Of a stretch of DNA of 64,000 nt, positions 12,632 through 24,967 are shown one piece after another. Position numbers and translations under genes: made by a program. The stretch is from Liolophura sinensis (Eukaryota; Mollusca; Polyplacophora; Chitonida; Chitonidae). The notes under the pieces were generated by a model. It worked only from the letters and a program-made list of their open reading frames with translations. It had not been told where the DNA came from and searched no databases. The stretch is taken from positions 17,163,490 through 17,227,489 of the forward strand of contig NC_088295.1 of NCBI RefSeq assembly GCF_032854445.1, read 5' to 3'. The stretch's first letter is position 1; the number at the start of each line of letters is the position of its first letter.

Positions 12632-13488
12632 GCAAGTTTAGCTAACGTTTTCCAAAGTATTTGCTACATAATCTCTGTTGACCTAGTTTTAGACCTTCGA
12701 TCTAAAATTCGAACAAGACCGCATGTATATCGTATAACGTTGTATGCCCATCCATGCCTACGAAATCAAGACTATGTCAGACAGTCAGAGTGTCACGCTA
12801 AGCACTGAGCGTCCACGGGGCTAGTGTGTGAAAGCAACCCATCATATATTTACTTCAGGTTACCTGAATTAAATCAGTAAAGTATTTTTAAAACCCTTGA
12901 CATGTGTTAAATGTTGGCATTTGTGCAACAGCTTTGGCTACAAATCACCTTGAGATTTATGTTATATCCCTTCGCGTTTCCCTGATTAACCTGATTTAAG
13001 CGGCCCTTAAGCAAAAATCGAAAACCATAGATGACCTGAAGTAGAAATCAAGGTCTCTTAGATCGATATTAGACTAAGTCGTCCCTGGTTTGATCCAGAA
13101 ATTTGCTCTTGTTACTCCATCATCTACAGCCGAATGCTGGGCAGCTGTTTTCTCTGCTCGTGACGGTGTGAAATACATTCTATTCGTGCGAGATGACCGA
13201 TGGTTGACGAAGTTTTTTCTATAGAGATAGACGTCACCACGAATCTTTGCCCGGCTTTCACTCATCTTACCGGTTCTTTCGGAAGAGAAAACATTGTGGA
13301 TGCATTTGACAAGATCTACCCACAGCTATATGTCGGTCTGGCTATTTAACCTGTTAGCCTGGAGACAAAAGTGGGCACAGTCTGCTGAAATGGGTAGAAG
13401 TGGGAGGGGATGTGGGGGGGGGTCTGTCCTATGTGATGGTGTATAACCTTATAAAGTTAGATATGATGGGGTTTTTCGATACTGATTT

Positions 13489-13559
13489 GAGAGGTGGATT
13501 TGATTGGTGTTTTACGCCTTACTCAAGAATATTTCACTTATGCGACGGCTACGAGAGGT
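13489..13559 (-). mobile_element. SINE 3' fragment with short target duplication
   Basis: About 57 bp of SINE 3' end (GATTGGTGTTTTACGCCTTA on the plus strand) inserted between two GAGAGGT heptamers at 13,489-13,495 and 13,553-13,559. The paralogous site near 9,665 reads GATTTGAGAGGTTTGC with no insert, which confirms the junctions. Confidence 0.8.
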
Positions 13560-14738
13560 TGATGTAACGGGGCTAATAACAGAGGGCTACACACTGTTTG
13601 AGGTAGGATAGTGTCAAATATAACAGTGTAAAAGCATTATTGGATGGAAACATTAAACTATAACATATGAAAATGTTTGAAGCTTAAATTAGCCTATTGG
13701 CACACTGAGTTTATTTGTTTGACCCACTTTTCTATGTTCCTAACAGATAATTCTTTAGGCCCTGATGTGCTACCGATTGCTCAGTATGTTGTTCTCTTCC
13801 TTCGACATTAAATTTCTTGGTGTTAATATCAATCAGGTAATTGATAGGAATGTCTGATGCTTTTTTGAACATGATACAAGAAATTTCGCGATAAGTATTG
13901 TGTTTTAATTTATTTCTGAGTAAATTAGTTTGTGTAAAGGACTCGTACTCACGTGCGCGAAAATTAAACATGATCTGAAAATGCTGAAACAAAGAATAAT
14001 TCCAGGTCAGCAACGTCTAATAAATCGTAGTTAATAACTGTATTCTTTTTGACTTAATTCGGCTTAGACCGTGCAATAGTGGAATAAATTTCTGCCATAT
14101 ATTCGAAACTGTTTCAGGCTATTGTTTTTTTTTGGGGGGGGGGAGCAAAAAGAAGTATATGTTATGCTGAATTAAAGACAGGAATAAATAGTTTTCAGAA
14201 ACCAAGCTGGCGTTTCTCACAAGTTTACTGAAATTGTGATGGCCATACAAAGAGTGAATCTTTGTAAATCCTGGGATGAGGGGCAGCACATTGTGGTAGA
14301 GGACAAATTTGAATTCTTCGAGATACAATTCCTTTCCATGGCTTTGTGAGACGGTACTGCGTTAGATGTTTAATGCTCAGCTACTTGAACTGTCGCGTAA
14401 AAATTACTATTGAGCCCTGATAAGTCTTTACTCATGAGGCAGATTCAAGTAAACGAAAGGAAATCCTTTATTTTCGGTCGTACAAAGAATGCCTGAGCCA
14501 GTCTCAGTCTATACCTATTTCCACTTCTGACTGTGTTTAGTCAGTACCTACTTACTGCGTCAGACGTTAAGTTAGTTGGGTCTGCTCAAAGAAAAGAACC
14601 ACAAAGTGTGTGTACAGATGCGTCCGAATGATCAAACCTTGCTGTAATCAGAGATCTGACTAAAGGAAAAGAGAGGAAGAAGTACAAAAATTTAATGGTC
14701 AATAAATAACGTTGTCAGTGTATACAATTTCTCTTAAT

Positions 14739-14833
14739 TTGATTCGATTTGTCTGGTTGGTGGCTTACGTCGTACTCACCATTTTTTCACGTATACGACC
14801 ACATAAAAGTGAGAAGGTACCGGGCAGACATTT
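14739..14833 (-). mobile_element. Degenerate SINE remnant beside minisatellite
   Basis: The segment resembles the SINE 3' half with many substitutions (GTCGTACTCACC, TCACGTATACGACCAC, ACCGGGCAGACA on the plus strand). It abuts the first degenerate unit of the small 47-bp minisatellite. It is much older than the copies at 1,170 or 43,311. Confidence 0.6.
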
Positions 14834-15115
14834 GGACACGACAGCCACGTATCTGACAAACCTCCAGATTTCAGACCTTTACACGAGACAGTCACGTGCC
14901 TGACAAACCTCCAGATTTCAGACCTTTACACGAGACAGTCAAGTACCTGAAAATACCTCCAGATTTCAGACCTTTACACGAGACAGTCAAGTACCTGAAA
15001 ATACCTCCAGATTTCAGACCTTTACACGAGACGGCAACGTACCCGACAAGCCTCTAGATTTCAGACCTTTACACGAGACAGTCACGTACCAGATTTCAGA
15101 CCTGTAGACGAGACA
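14834..15115. repeat. Small sister array of the 47-bp minisatellite, about 6 copies
   Basis: Tandem units of 47-48 bp built on CCTCCAGATTTCAGACC and TTTACACGAGACAGTCACGT. They are the same form as the degenerate right edge of the large array (near 7,250-7,340). Flanking sequence downstream (15,225-15,360) matches that downstream of the large array (7,430-7,560), so the two are paralogous loci of which only one expanded. Confidence 0.85.
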
Positions 15116-18100
15116 CCAAGAGCTGTATTCCAAAACGCATTCTCATTGATCAAGAGCTATTCGTCCTTAATAAGAACCCATTTGATACTTGGCCAACTAG
15201 AGTTCCTGTTGCCTTAAGAAGAGGTTTGTTGTAAGTAGAATTGAATTAAAATTGCATTGATTGTTTTCTCTGTACAGTGTTATATTGATCTGAAATCCGT
15301 AAGACTATTTTAAGTTTTCACTGGCGTGTAGAACGTTGTATAAACGCGTGTGTTCCTGGAAACAATTTGGCGTGAATCTTGAGAGGGTTTTCTGTGCCGG
15401 AACTTCAATTTGCGTGCAAGCGGAAGAGATCCGTTCCGGCTACGGACGGTAAAATTTGCGTGATATATGAAAAAAAGATTGAGAAGCCCGATAGTCTTCG
15501 GTGATTTCATGTGATACTTTTCCGGCAATCTGTTGATATTCTGTATTCCTCACCGTCTAAGGTTCACGGGGATGTTTAACTGACAAGTCATAGATCACCG
15601 CCCATTGTGTCATTTCAAACCCACACAGAGGCCAACAGGTATGGGTATCCGATGCTGGTCAAATCGTTAACCAAAACTCTGTTCTTGCTGTACGCATGCC
15701 TGACAAGGATATCGCATGTCGTGACGTAAATAATAAGACCCATATATTGAAGTTACTCAGATACACATTATTAAAGACAGGTATTAGCTTAAAGAGTGTT
15801 GTTGGAAGCGCTCTCAGAATAGTAAGTTTAGAAAAAAGGTAGAAAGTTTTATACATGAAATGAAGGTCATCTGAGTTGTAGACAGAATAGTAGTATTACT
15901 AACTATACTGAGAAGGACATTTCCTGAGTAGCTGTTACTGAACTGAACAACGTGTCCATTAAAATAGGGGCAGTCGTAGAAATTGTTACTCGGTGATTTG
16001 ACAAGATAATTCATATGCTGTAGCAGGACAAGTGTGGTTTTCACACATGGAAATTGAAAAAATAAATGAAAAAATACCATGAAAAAATAAATCAATAGTT
16101 TCTATGCTCATGTGATGTGCAATTTTTAGAAGCATTATTCCAAACACCTATGATTCTTTATTTCGCTAGCAAGGCTATAAAAAAAATCAGAAGAGTTTTA
16201 ACTGTCTCACTTGTGCTTATGGTGTTCTAGTGAGAGATCTATCAATACCGCTTGACATGAGCGTGTAGCCCTCTTCCAGCTCCGAACTAGACAGCAGGTT
16301 TATTGTACCAGATGTTTGTCTAGTGCCTACAGCACCTTCTCTCATTCCTGTAAGCTGTGCCCCCCCTCCCCCACACGCTTCAGGGAATGCGAGACAAGAT
16401 GCTAATGCATTTTACTTTAATGTAAATCAAAAGTTGTTGCCAAAGACCGAGGACACATCAACGTACTTCACTTGCCTTGAATTTACAAACTTTTTGAGAA
16501 AATATATTTGATCAAGCAAAGTGGAAATTGTGAACCGAGGATAATCCTAATCACGACAGACAGACTGTAGAAGAACATTATTGCGCACTCTGTATATTTT
16601 CTTCGAACAATACATTACATGATAGAGACATAGGCTGAGAGCGATTTACTATGCAAATGTGCTTTTTGTTGAACTAAGCTATAAGACGATGAACATACCC
16701 CAGTTTATTTGAATTCTTCTCTGCCGCGGCTTAAAACTTACGGCTAAAGCAATGTCACCCAGCCGACGACTTGACCCAAGACTTTCAAAGATAAGGTAAA
16801 TGTTGGCAATCTTTCTGGTGTTAACCCACTACACAAGTCTTTTGAATCCAGCATCTCATTCGTATGGAACACATCGTGATATGTCCTCAACTGTGCTTAA
16901 AGGGGCTACAGCATATATCTTATGATATCAGTAAATTACCGGTTTGTATTGAGAGATAATTTTCTTAGCTTAAATCACATAAGAGTAATATCTGTAACAG
17001 ATTTTCAGGTTGGGAGCAATTATCTTGGCGCCAGGTATTCTCCAATGCCTGCGTCCGCCCAGAAACTATCCAAATGCTATCCTTGATTTACAACGGCTCT
17101 GGAGAAAGCCATCAGTATGCCGATAGCGTGACAAAGTCCTGGGCTCCTCCCAAATCACCCCGCTTTTCCCGTTTATTGCTGGATGAAGCTTCAGTACCTG
17201 GATTCTTTCTTTGAGACTAGATGTATGGGGATTTAATGGAATTTAATCCTATCTGTGCCGCTAAGCAGGCTATCATTTATCCCTCACCTTCCCCGACTTC
17301 CTGAGGCTAAATGAGGTCGACAGCTCTATCACTCTGCTTATGTATTAGCCTCACCGATTCAGGTCAGGTGCCCCTGACGGTCTGTGTTGTGCTGTATTCA
17401 AACTACCGGGGAAAAAATGCGCCAGACTTAAGAGGAAATAGATTCATTGACGAAAAAGATCAGCAAGCGTTCGATAAATTATAATGAAAGAATAATCATG
17501 TTTAGAGAAAAAAGAAGGCGAAATGTTTTGATTCTTTCATTTTGATGCGCAGTGGAGAATCTCTTCCTGCCCATACAAACCCCCTTAAATCCATGCAGAG
17601 GAGCTTTTACAGGTGGTATAGGTATCTTTTGTTCATTCAGTGTCCTTCAAAATGAAGTTTTGTATTGCCAGGGCCTTAGTAGCTGCATAGGAGGTTGTGC
17701 TTCTCTGAGGTCATGAAGTGTTTGCCAGACATCTCATCATAAAAACATCATCGTTACAATGATACAGTACTATATCGAGAGAGAAGCATTTTTGTTAAAT
17801 CAGAAATCAATATAAACATATTTTTAAAACGCATAAACAGAAGCCATTTTCCTTGCAGGAAGTGTTTCCTATTCATAGTGTGAAGTGGAAGGTTTATTTG
17901 GTGGGATATTTAGAAACCAGATAGGAATTTACTGGTGTTGATGGGGACAATTTGGATTAGCTCTTCAAGAAGTCCTTTTTATGACCTTTTATACAATGAC
18001 GCTAAAATTTTGGCGGAGTGAAGATCACGTAAATCTGCATTTCTTTGCCATTTGTAAAAGAAAACACTCTCATGTCAAAAAACGCTCGCTATAATAGAGG

Positions 18101-18399
18101 TTAAACTATATTTTCTTGTGTGGAGAGTTTTTTGAACGATTTTATATCAAGCGACAAGACACATTGATATGAAAGAATTTTGATTTCCTGCAAGAGATCC
18201 TTGACTTAATGCAAAGTTCTGCAGGCAGATAACGAAGAGATCGTCAAACTGCTCTTAACCTTCCAAAGCAATGAATAATGCATTTCAAATCACATTGTTT
18301 TAATCTGCTAGGGCCTCACTGATGAAAAATTAAATTCACTTACTCTCATCTAAAAAGGCAGGCTGTGATCGTCTAAACTGTGACTATCACAGATGTTGG

Positions 18400-18470
18400 C
18401 TCTTCCCACGTGGGACAGGAGAGGATGTCAGCGTTGGCTGGACTAGAACTCACAACGATCGCACTGCTGA
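18400..18470 (-). mobile_element. SINE head fragment
   Basis: About 70 bp matching the tRNA-related part of the SINE in minus orientation (CTTCCCACGTGGGACAGGAG, then TGGACTAGAACTCACAACGA). The 3' body is absent. It lies in the part of U1 that is missing from U2. Confidence 0.6.
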
Positions 18471-20416
18471 ATCATTATTACAAAGTATGGAGTTACGTTT
18501 GAAAACGTAATTTTGTATATGTGTCGTCCAACATGCAGTTGAAATAAACTTAAGAGAGCACGAGTGAATGGCTTCATTACTTTAAATGACTTATGTACAT
18601 AGGCCCATTAATACAATGACATTATTCACTTGATACCGATGCTTCATAAGAAACATCTTGCCTCTTGTCCTCTTGTAAAGAATACTTTTCCAGTTTGTCC
18701 ACTAGGTGTGATAGGCTTCCCCTTTGCTGATATCGTTCCTTATCATGCTGTCATTTCATTTGTGACAAGACATAACATCATGTTCAAAAGCATATTGCAT
18801 GATCAAGTTTAGTGCAATACTTTAATGGATGTGCCTTGTTTTCGACGTAAATGTTTGTTGTTCTGTTCGTTCTCATGAAATTCGGTACGGGTGAAGTCAT
18901 TCGTGCATTAAACGCTTAATAATGTCAAAAGTATGACTTTGACACATATAAGGAGCGATCTATCGCATTCTTTGAATTTTACAGAAGTCGTTATTTACAG
19001 AAATGGACTTAGGAAGATGTCTGCCAAAGCGGGACTTCCTCTACACCATTTAATTTCACGACAATGGAAGAGTGACTGAAAAAGCATTACGGAAATGTAG
19101 CGAGTGCTGAAAAGAGGTGCTTTAAAAGGATTCTCCTGGATGAATCATTAGGGACCAGGCTGTATTTGATGGCTTACTTTATCATGTTAATTGTTTAGAG
19201 GTGTGAGAATCAATATTAATTAGTGGATGTCACACCAGTCATTACCAACGACTTCAAGCAGAGCATGGACTTATGGGCTGCCGGTCACCGCTTCCGCCTA
19301 TCGTCCGCACGGCAGCACTCCTTCAACATTTACCATCGGAATTTTTAATGTACGTGTGTTTGTTTACTTACAGGTTAGTTTTGAAGAGCGACACCATCCT
19401 AATAATAATAAGCGAGCTGACAATGAGAAAGATCAATAACAAAGTCCTTGGGTCACCAAGGCAGCAAAGGTTGTGTCGTGCAATTCAAATTCAAATTCAA
19501 ACATCTATATCTCCTGAAGTACGGCTTACATGTACGTTTAAACAAACAAGTCTTTGAATAGCTCTTATGGTGTGTATATATGCCATAGTGTTTGGGGTTT
19601 AGGAAGTCCACTTATACTGTCAAGTCATGATTCATTGACGTAACCCATTAGCCAGTAATCAGGTGAAACCCGTGGACACGATTTGGGCGAGATGGAATGC
19701 TGAATCAGAATCACAAAAAGCACCACTGTAGTTAAAAGTGTAGGGAATATGTTGATTGCTGATATATTTGGAAGAAAATCCTTGTATCTCTTGCCCAACT
19801 ACACCGTAAAATAGAGCCCTCTATTGAACACACTGTAAGCCAAACAAAGCCCTAGTCGGGTACTGGTGGCCAGTGGTAATATAGAAAGAAACCCCAGAGG
19901 TCAAGACAACTTTAATTCTATCCGCAGTTTACCGCTGACTTGTTATGGGTGTGAGTCATCCGGGCTGTTTTGAAAAACAAATATATTTTTGCCTCCGTTT
20001 CCGTGTACTTTCAGAAGTTACTCCTGTCTGAAGTCACTGGTGTGAAAAAATACTCTGCTGTAGATCATTCTCCACCACACTCTCAACTGTTTTCGGCTAA
20101 GTATGCTGTCACGCGGTGGTGTCGGAACAGCTAATGTATAACACCGAAAAAAAAACACAAATCTGCGTGGTCTCTGACAAGCCTTCACAACGTTGTCTCT
20201 CCGTAAATCCTATCTAAAGAGACGCAGGCTAGGTCACCATACTGTACGACGTGTTTCACGTGAGTAGTTAATAGTTAATCACCTAGAAATAATGGGGTGT
20301 AATTAACCCAGATGTGAAATGATGCTATGATTTCAGATTACATTGTTTACTAACAGTCGTGTTTGCAGGCAAGTCACGTTCATAGTGATGAAACCAACCT
20401 GTCTTAACCTGAAACC

Positions 20417-20582
20417 TTTAAGATAAACCAGCAATCTGCGGATCGTCGTGGGTTTTCCCGGGGCTCTGTCTGTTTTCTTCTGACCATAATGCTGGCTTTC
20501 GTCGTATATGAAAAGTGAAATATTGTTGAATACGGCGTAAAACACTCACCAAATAATGAAATAAATCTCTCAGTTAAAGATA
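20417..20582 (+). mobile_element. SINE, head missing, shared with U2
   Basis: Plus-strand SINE body (GTCGTGGGTTTTCCCGGGGC, CATAATGCTGG, GAATACGGCGTAAAACAC) at about 20,429-20,570. The flanks TTTAAGATA (20,417-20,425) and TTAAAGATA (20,574-20,582) are a decayed target duplication. The same insertion occupies the equivalent place in U2 (28,979-29,118), so it predates the duplication. Confidence 0.8.
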
Positions 20583-20690
20583 TACGTTCTCAAAGACGAT
20601 ATGTTATAGTGTTATGCTGTTACAATATCCCCATGAACTACTCAATATGGGCATGCGCAATTATCCCTTTGATCCGAGCGCAGCTTATCT

Positions 20691-20695
20691 ATTAT
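20691..20695. other. Empty paralogous site of the LTR element at 29,249
   Basis: U1 here reads CAGCTTATCTATTATAGGCA and then AACAAAACAGTGACC without interruption. In U2 the same left flank ends in ATTAT at 29,244-29,248, the LTR element follows, and ATTAT resumes at 32,820-32,824 before ATACAAACAAAACAG. The site therefore shows the target before insertion and fixes a 5-bp target duplication. Confidence 0.85.
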
Positions 20696-23600
20696 AGGCA
20701 AACAAAACAGTGACCATATTTCTGTGGTCTCCGATTCTATTGATACCATCTTCGTTTCAGTCAAATCACCTATTTCCACCTGTCAGAATATATCAAAGGA
20801 ACTGAAGTCCGAACGCGTGATTCAGGATTTACACTCGACCCAATGCAAAAGTCAGAGAAAATTCGGACTGTCACGGTCACATAAGATTCGGTGTACAGAT
20901 TCTTCCGCTGCATTTTGTCACTTCATAAACTCGTGGTTCAAAAAGAGTGTTTTTGACACAGAGAGACTTAGTGAGTGAGTGACTGAGATCTTCGCTTGTA
21001 ATTTGTCACACAAAGAGTTACATAAGCTGTGTCAGACTGATGCATGGTGGTATTTACCCCTAACACCCGATGCTGAGGTCATCCCATTTAGACTTAAGAG
21101 CACCGGTCTGTATTACTGTTGATAATAGCGCTATAATGGTCGGTGGAATGTAAGATGAGAGGCGTGGATGACAAGAGAGCATTGACTCTATACGTAGCCT
21201 GAGCAAAGCTAACTCAAGACTAACGGTGAATTGCCTGATGGTGCAGACTGTTGGAGTGATCTCTCACAAATAGAACAGGTGCTTGGAGACACCGTGCCCA
21301 GACTGTATATGTCATAGTCTAAATTAACTTTAACGACTTATTCAATCTTCTGTCCATCTAAATACAGTGATAAATCTTCAAGTCAAAGTAAATCTCATTG
21401 GTTTGGTGTATAAGTTCAAACAATTAATCATTGAATTGCCCTCTCGTAGTAACATAAGACATTTTCAAGTATGTATGATCATATATAGTCTCCCAGAAAC
21501 AGACTGTGTCCATTTCAAACACTTTTTGTCAAACCTGTAGTTGATGGTAAATGTTGGTTAACCAATTAACATCCCTTCCGGATGGATACAAGAGGGAAAA
21601 ATCATCTCAGTACATGGATACGAAATTTCTATTGAAAAAAGAAAAAGTTGACCTTTTTTCTGAATTAAAGTGTGGCTTGGTGTTCCGTTAACAGCTTAAT
21701 TGTTGTAACACACGTTATGCTAAATGTACTTAGCATTTCTCCAAATTGCCTCCTTAGGTACCTAGAAAACTGTGAAGATATGCTTGTCATGACGATCTGG
21801 TCAGGCCGCCCTGTGGAAAACGACTGCTTTTGTCGTAAATGGACCAGTGTGCGATTTTATTTGAGTAGGTACCACAGATGCAGATCACAGTATTACACCA
21901 TGGACAGAGAATTCTGGTTGTAATTAAATAATGAAATCTGCACACGGGAAAGCCTAGATTAGGAAATAGATGCCTCATTTTTACAGGTACATACAGGTTG
22001 TTACCATTTATTATAGGCATGATGAGACTAGTTTAGCAAGCTGAAATCCGAAAATCCGTAAGACTATTTTAAGTTATCGCTGTCTTGAAGAACGATGCAC
22101 AGACATTTTGTGTGTTGTTGGCATGCCTGGAAAAAATATGGCGTGAATCTTGATGGTTTTTTTTCTGCTTGAACTTCAATTTGCCTGCAAACGGAAAAGA
22201 TCTGTTCCGGCTACAGACGGTAGAGTTTGTGTGATACATGAAAAAAGTTTGAGAAGTCTTGGTGATTTCATGCGATACATTTCCTGCAATCTGTTGACGA
22301 TCCGTATCAGTCGCTGTCTATCGCACAGGGGGATGTCTAACTGACAAGTCATACATCACTGCCCATTATGTCATTTCACACCCACACAGAGACCAACAGA
22401 TGGGTATTCGATGCTGGCCAAATCGTTAACCAAAGCCCTGTTTTTGCTGTACGAATGCCTGACAAGGATATCGCATGTCGTGATGTAAATAATAAGTTCA
22501 TATATATAAGATACTCAGATACGCATTATTAAAGAAGTAGTCAAGATGTTCGCTTAACGAGTGTTGTTGGAAAGTTTTATACATGAAATGAAGGTCATAT
22601 GGGTTGTAGGCAGAATAGTAGTATTACTAACTATACTGAGACGGACATTTCCTGAGTAGCTGCTACTGAACTGAACAACGTGTCCATTAAAATAGGGGCA
22701 GTCGTAGAAATTGTTACTCGTTGATTTGACGAGATAATATAATATGCTGTAGCAGGACAACTGTGGTTTTCACACATGGAAATTGTTTTCTAGAAAAATC
22801 AATAATGTCTATGCCCATGTGATGTGCAAATCCTAGAAGCATTATTCCAAACACCTTTGATGCTTTATTTCAATAGGAAGGCTATAAAAAAATCAGAAGA
22901 GTTTTAACTGTCCCACTTCTGCTCATGGAATGATAATGGCAGACCCACCTGGTATGAGCGTGCAGTCCTCTTCCAGTTCCCAACGAAACAACAGGTTTAT
23001 TGAAGTAGATATTTGTCTAGTGCCCACAGCACATCTAACATATTGACTTCTCTCTTTTCTATAAGTTTCGACTTTTCCCCCACGCTTCAGGGAATGCGAG
23101 ACAAAATGCTAATGCATTTTTACTTTGATTTAAGTCAACAATTGTTGACAAAGACCGAGGACACATCAAGATACTTCACATCTATTGGATTTACAAACTT
23201 ATGGAGGAAATAGATTTGATCAAGCAAAGTGGACATTGTGAAGCGAGGGCAATCATTATCACGACCGACATACCACAGAATGACATCAGTGCGCACCCTA
23301 AATGTTTTACTTAAACAATACATTACATGGTAGAGACACAGACTGAGAGGGATTATCTATGCAAAGTGCTGTTAGTTGGAGTAATCTATAGCTAGGAAGA
23401 TGCTCATAGCCTAATTTATCTGAATTCTTTTCTACCTTTTTTTAAAACTTACGACTAAAGCAATGTCACCCAGGCAACGACTTGACCCAAGGCTCTCAAA
23501 ATAGGGTAAATGTTGGCAATTTTTCCGATGTTCTTAAATGGAAAACCGTTTCTTAGCTTAAATCGCATAAGAAAAATATCTGTAACAGATATCAGACTGG

Positions 23601-24399
23601 GAGCAATTGTCTTGGTGCCAAGTATTCTCCAATGTCCAGTGTCCGCCCAGAAGCTGTCCAAATACTATCCTTGATTTACAACGGCTCTGGAGAAAGCCAT
23701 CAGTATGCCGATAGCGTGATAAAGTCCTGGGTTCCTCCCAAATCACCCCGTTTTTCCCGTTTATTGCTGGATGAAGCTTCAATACCTGTATTCTTTCTTT
23801 GAGACCAGATGTATGGGGATTTAATGGAATTTAATCCTATCTGTGCCGCTAAGCAGGTTATCATTTATCCCTCACCTTCCCCGACTTCCTGAGGCTAAAT
23901 GAGGTCGACGGCTCTATCACTCTGCTTAAGTATCAGCCTCACCGATTCAGGTCAGGTATCCTTAACGGTCAATTGTTTGATGGCATTCAAACTACCAGGA
24001 AAAAAGCCCACCAGACTTAAGAGGAAATAGAGTCATTGACGAAAAAGAATAAAGAAACAATACTCATGTTTAAAGAAAAAATGCAACATGTCTTGGTCTT
24101 TTCCTTTTAATGCGCAGTGGAGAACCTCTTCCTGCCAACACAAACACTATTAGAACTGTCCAGAGGAGCTTTTACATGTGTCTTAGGTAACTTTTGCAAT
24201 ACGCTTTAACACTGGCATTCGACTACAAAAACTGGATGTATTTACTGTGAGTTTGTAGAAGTTAATATGGTTTTGCTTTATCGCTTCCATTCTTCAGTGT
24301 TACGAACCCGTCTTTAAACATTGTATTATGCTTTTTAGTTGTCAGTATCTAACCAACATTTTGCCCTCTGTATAGCCTGCAGTGTAATTCAGTCGAGCG

Positions 24400-24957
24400 T
24401 TCTCGAGGCCTCGGAGCAAAACAGCGACAACTACGATGCCACCAACGTCCACTGGCACCTTAAAAAGCTGACTGACACTTATCCGACCATACAAACTTGA
24501 CATTCTTTTTAAGCAACTGAGTTAATAGAAACTGGGTACAAACTTGCGGTAAAAACCACACACTCCAAGATCTCCAAGAATGTCTCTCTTACAAGCAGGC
24601 ACTGGTAAATCCAGTATGGCTTTAACTTTAGCTGAGAGCGAGGGACAACCTGTCCATGGCCAACTTCATGACCGAGGTATGTCACTTATCATTTGGCAAA
24701 TTCTGTCCTCTTGAGATTAACCACTAAACTTAATGAAGACACTCTCCTACTGTGCTAGCCACAGCTACATACTGACTTGCGTCACGGTAATTGTACTTCT
24801 TGAGCATATTAATATGACATACTTTTAGTTTTTCTACGATCAGGTGAGCTAACAATGTAGTTAAGATCATTAATTTCTTCACCACCTGATATGGTCCACT
24901 AATCTTGGCCTTAAGCGGTTCCTGAGGTAGGGGCAACAAAACAAGAACCGGATCCAC
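24400..24957 (-). pseudogene. Integrase C-terminal module followed by RT-thumb/RNase H remnants
   Basis: The frame at 24,957-24,730 holds the end of integrase: DPVLVLLPLPQEPLKAK, then GPYQVVKKL and CHINMLKKY, the same ending as at residues 150-205 of the plus-strand frame. Directly after it on the minus strand, NLKRTEFAK and VTYLGHEVGHGQVV match the RT-thumb segment of the plus copy (VNLVKSEF, VTYLGHVVGQGQV). Further on, pieces readable in shifting frames resemble the connection between RT and RNase H (GFYRKF-like, then a WSDKCQ-like stretch). The RT fingers and palm with the YxDD box are deleted. The point of interest is that RT sequence lies downstream of integrase. Confidence 0.75.
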
Positions 24958-24967
24958 AGGAGGAAAA

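Larger units (their letters stand above)
9050..14735. repeat. Diverged duplicated unit X2, no gene seen
   Basis: This is the second copy of the unit at about 150-4,440, carrying its own SINE insertions. The order of shared landmarks is the same as in X1, and it also shows two halves (starts near 9,430 and 13,215). I see no protein-coding gene. Homopolymers (a run of ten G near 14,136-14,145; a G run near 13,413) are the only other striking local composition. Confidence 0.68.
15290..22045. repeat. Tandem segmental duplication, unit U1 (no gene seen)
   Basis: U1 aligns in order with U2 downstream: 15,290-15,520 with 22,046-22,280; 15,840-16,055 with 22,562-22,790; 16,320-16,620 with 23,020-23,335; 17,085-17,370 with 23,678-23,960; 18,890-19,450 with 27,170-27,690; 20,040-20,700 with 28,570-29,248; 20,700-21,950 with 32,822-34,660. 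By eye the aligned blocks are about 90-97% identical; 17,081-17,368 has 10 differences. U1 ends where U2 begins, so the arrangement is a direct tandem duplication. Short ORFs shared by both units (for example 19,227-19,439) show no excess of silent changes. The 17,640-18,880 part has no counterpart in U2. Confidence 0.85.

Noticed and set aside
14130-14145. T run followed by ten G as a possible regulatory or quadruplex site
   Set aside because: A single homopolymer run without further G tracts; likely simple sequence.
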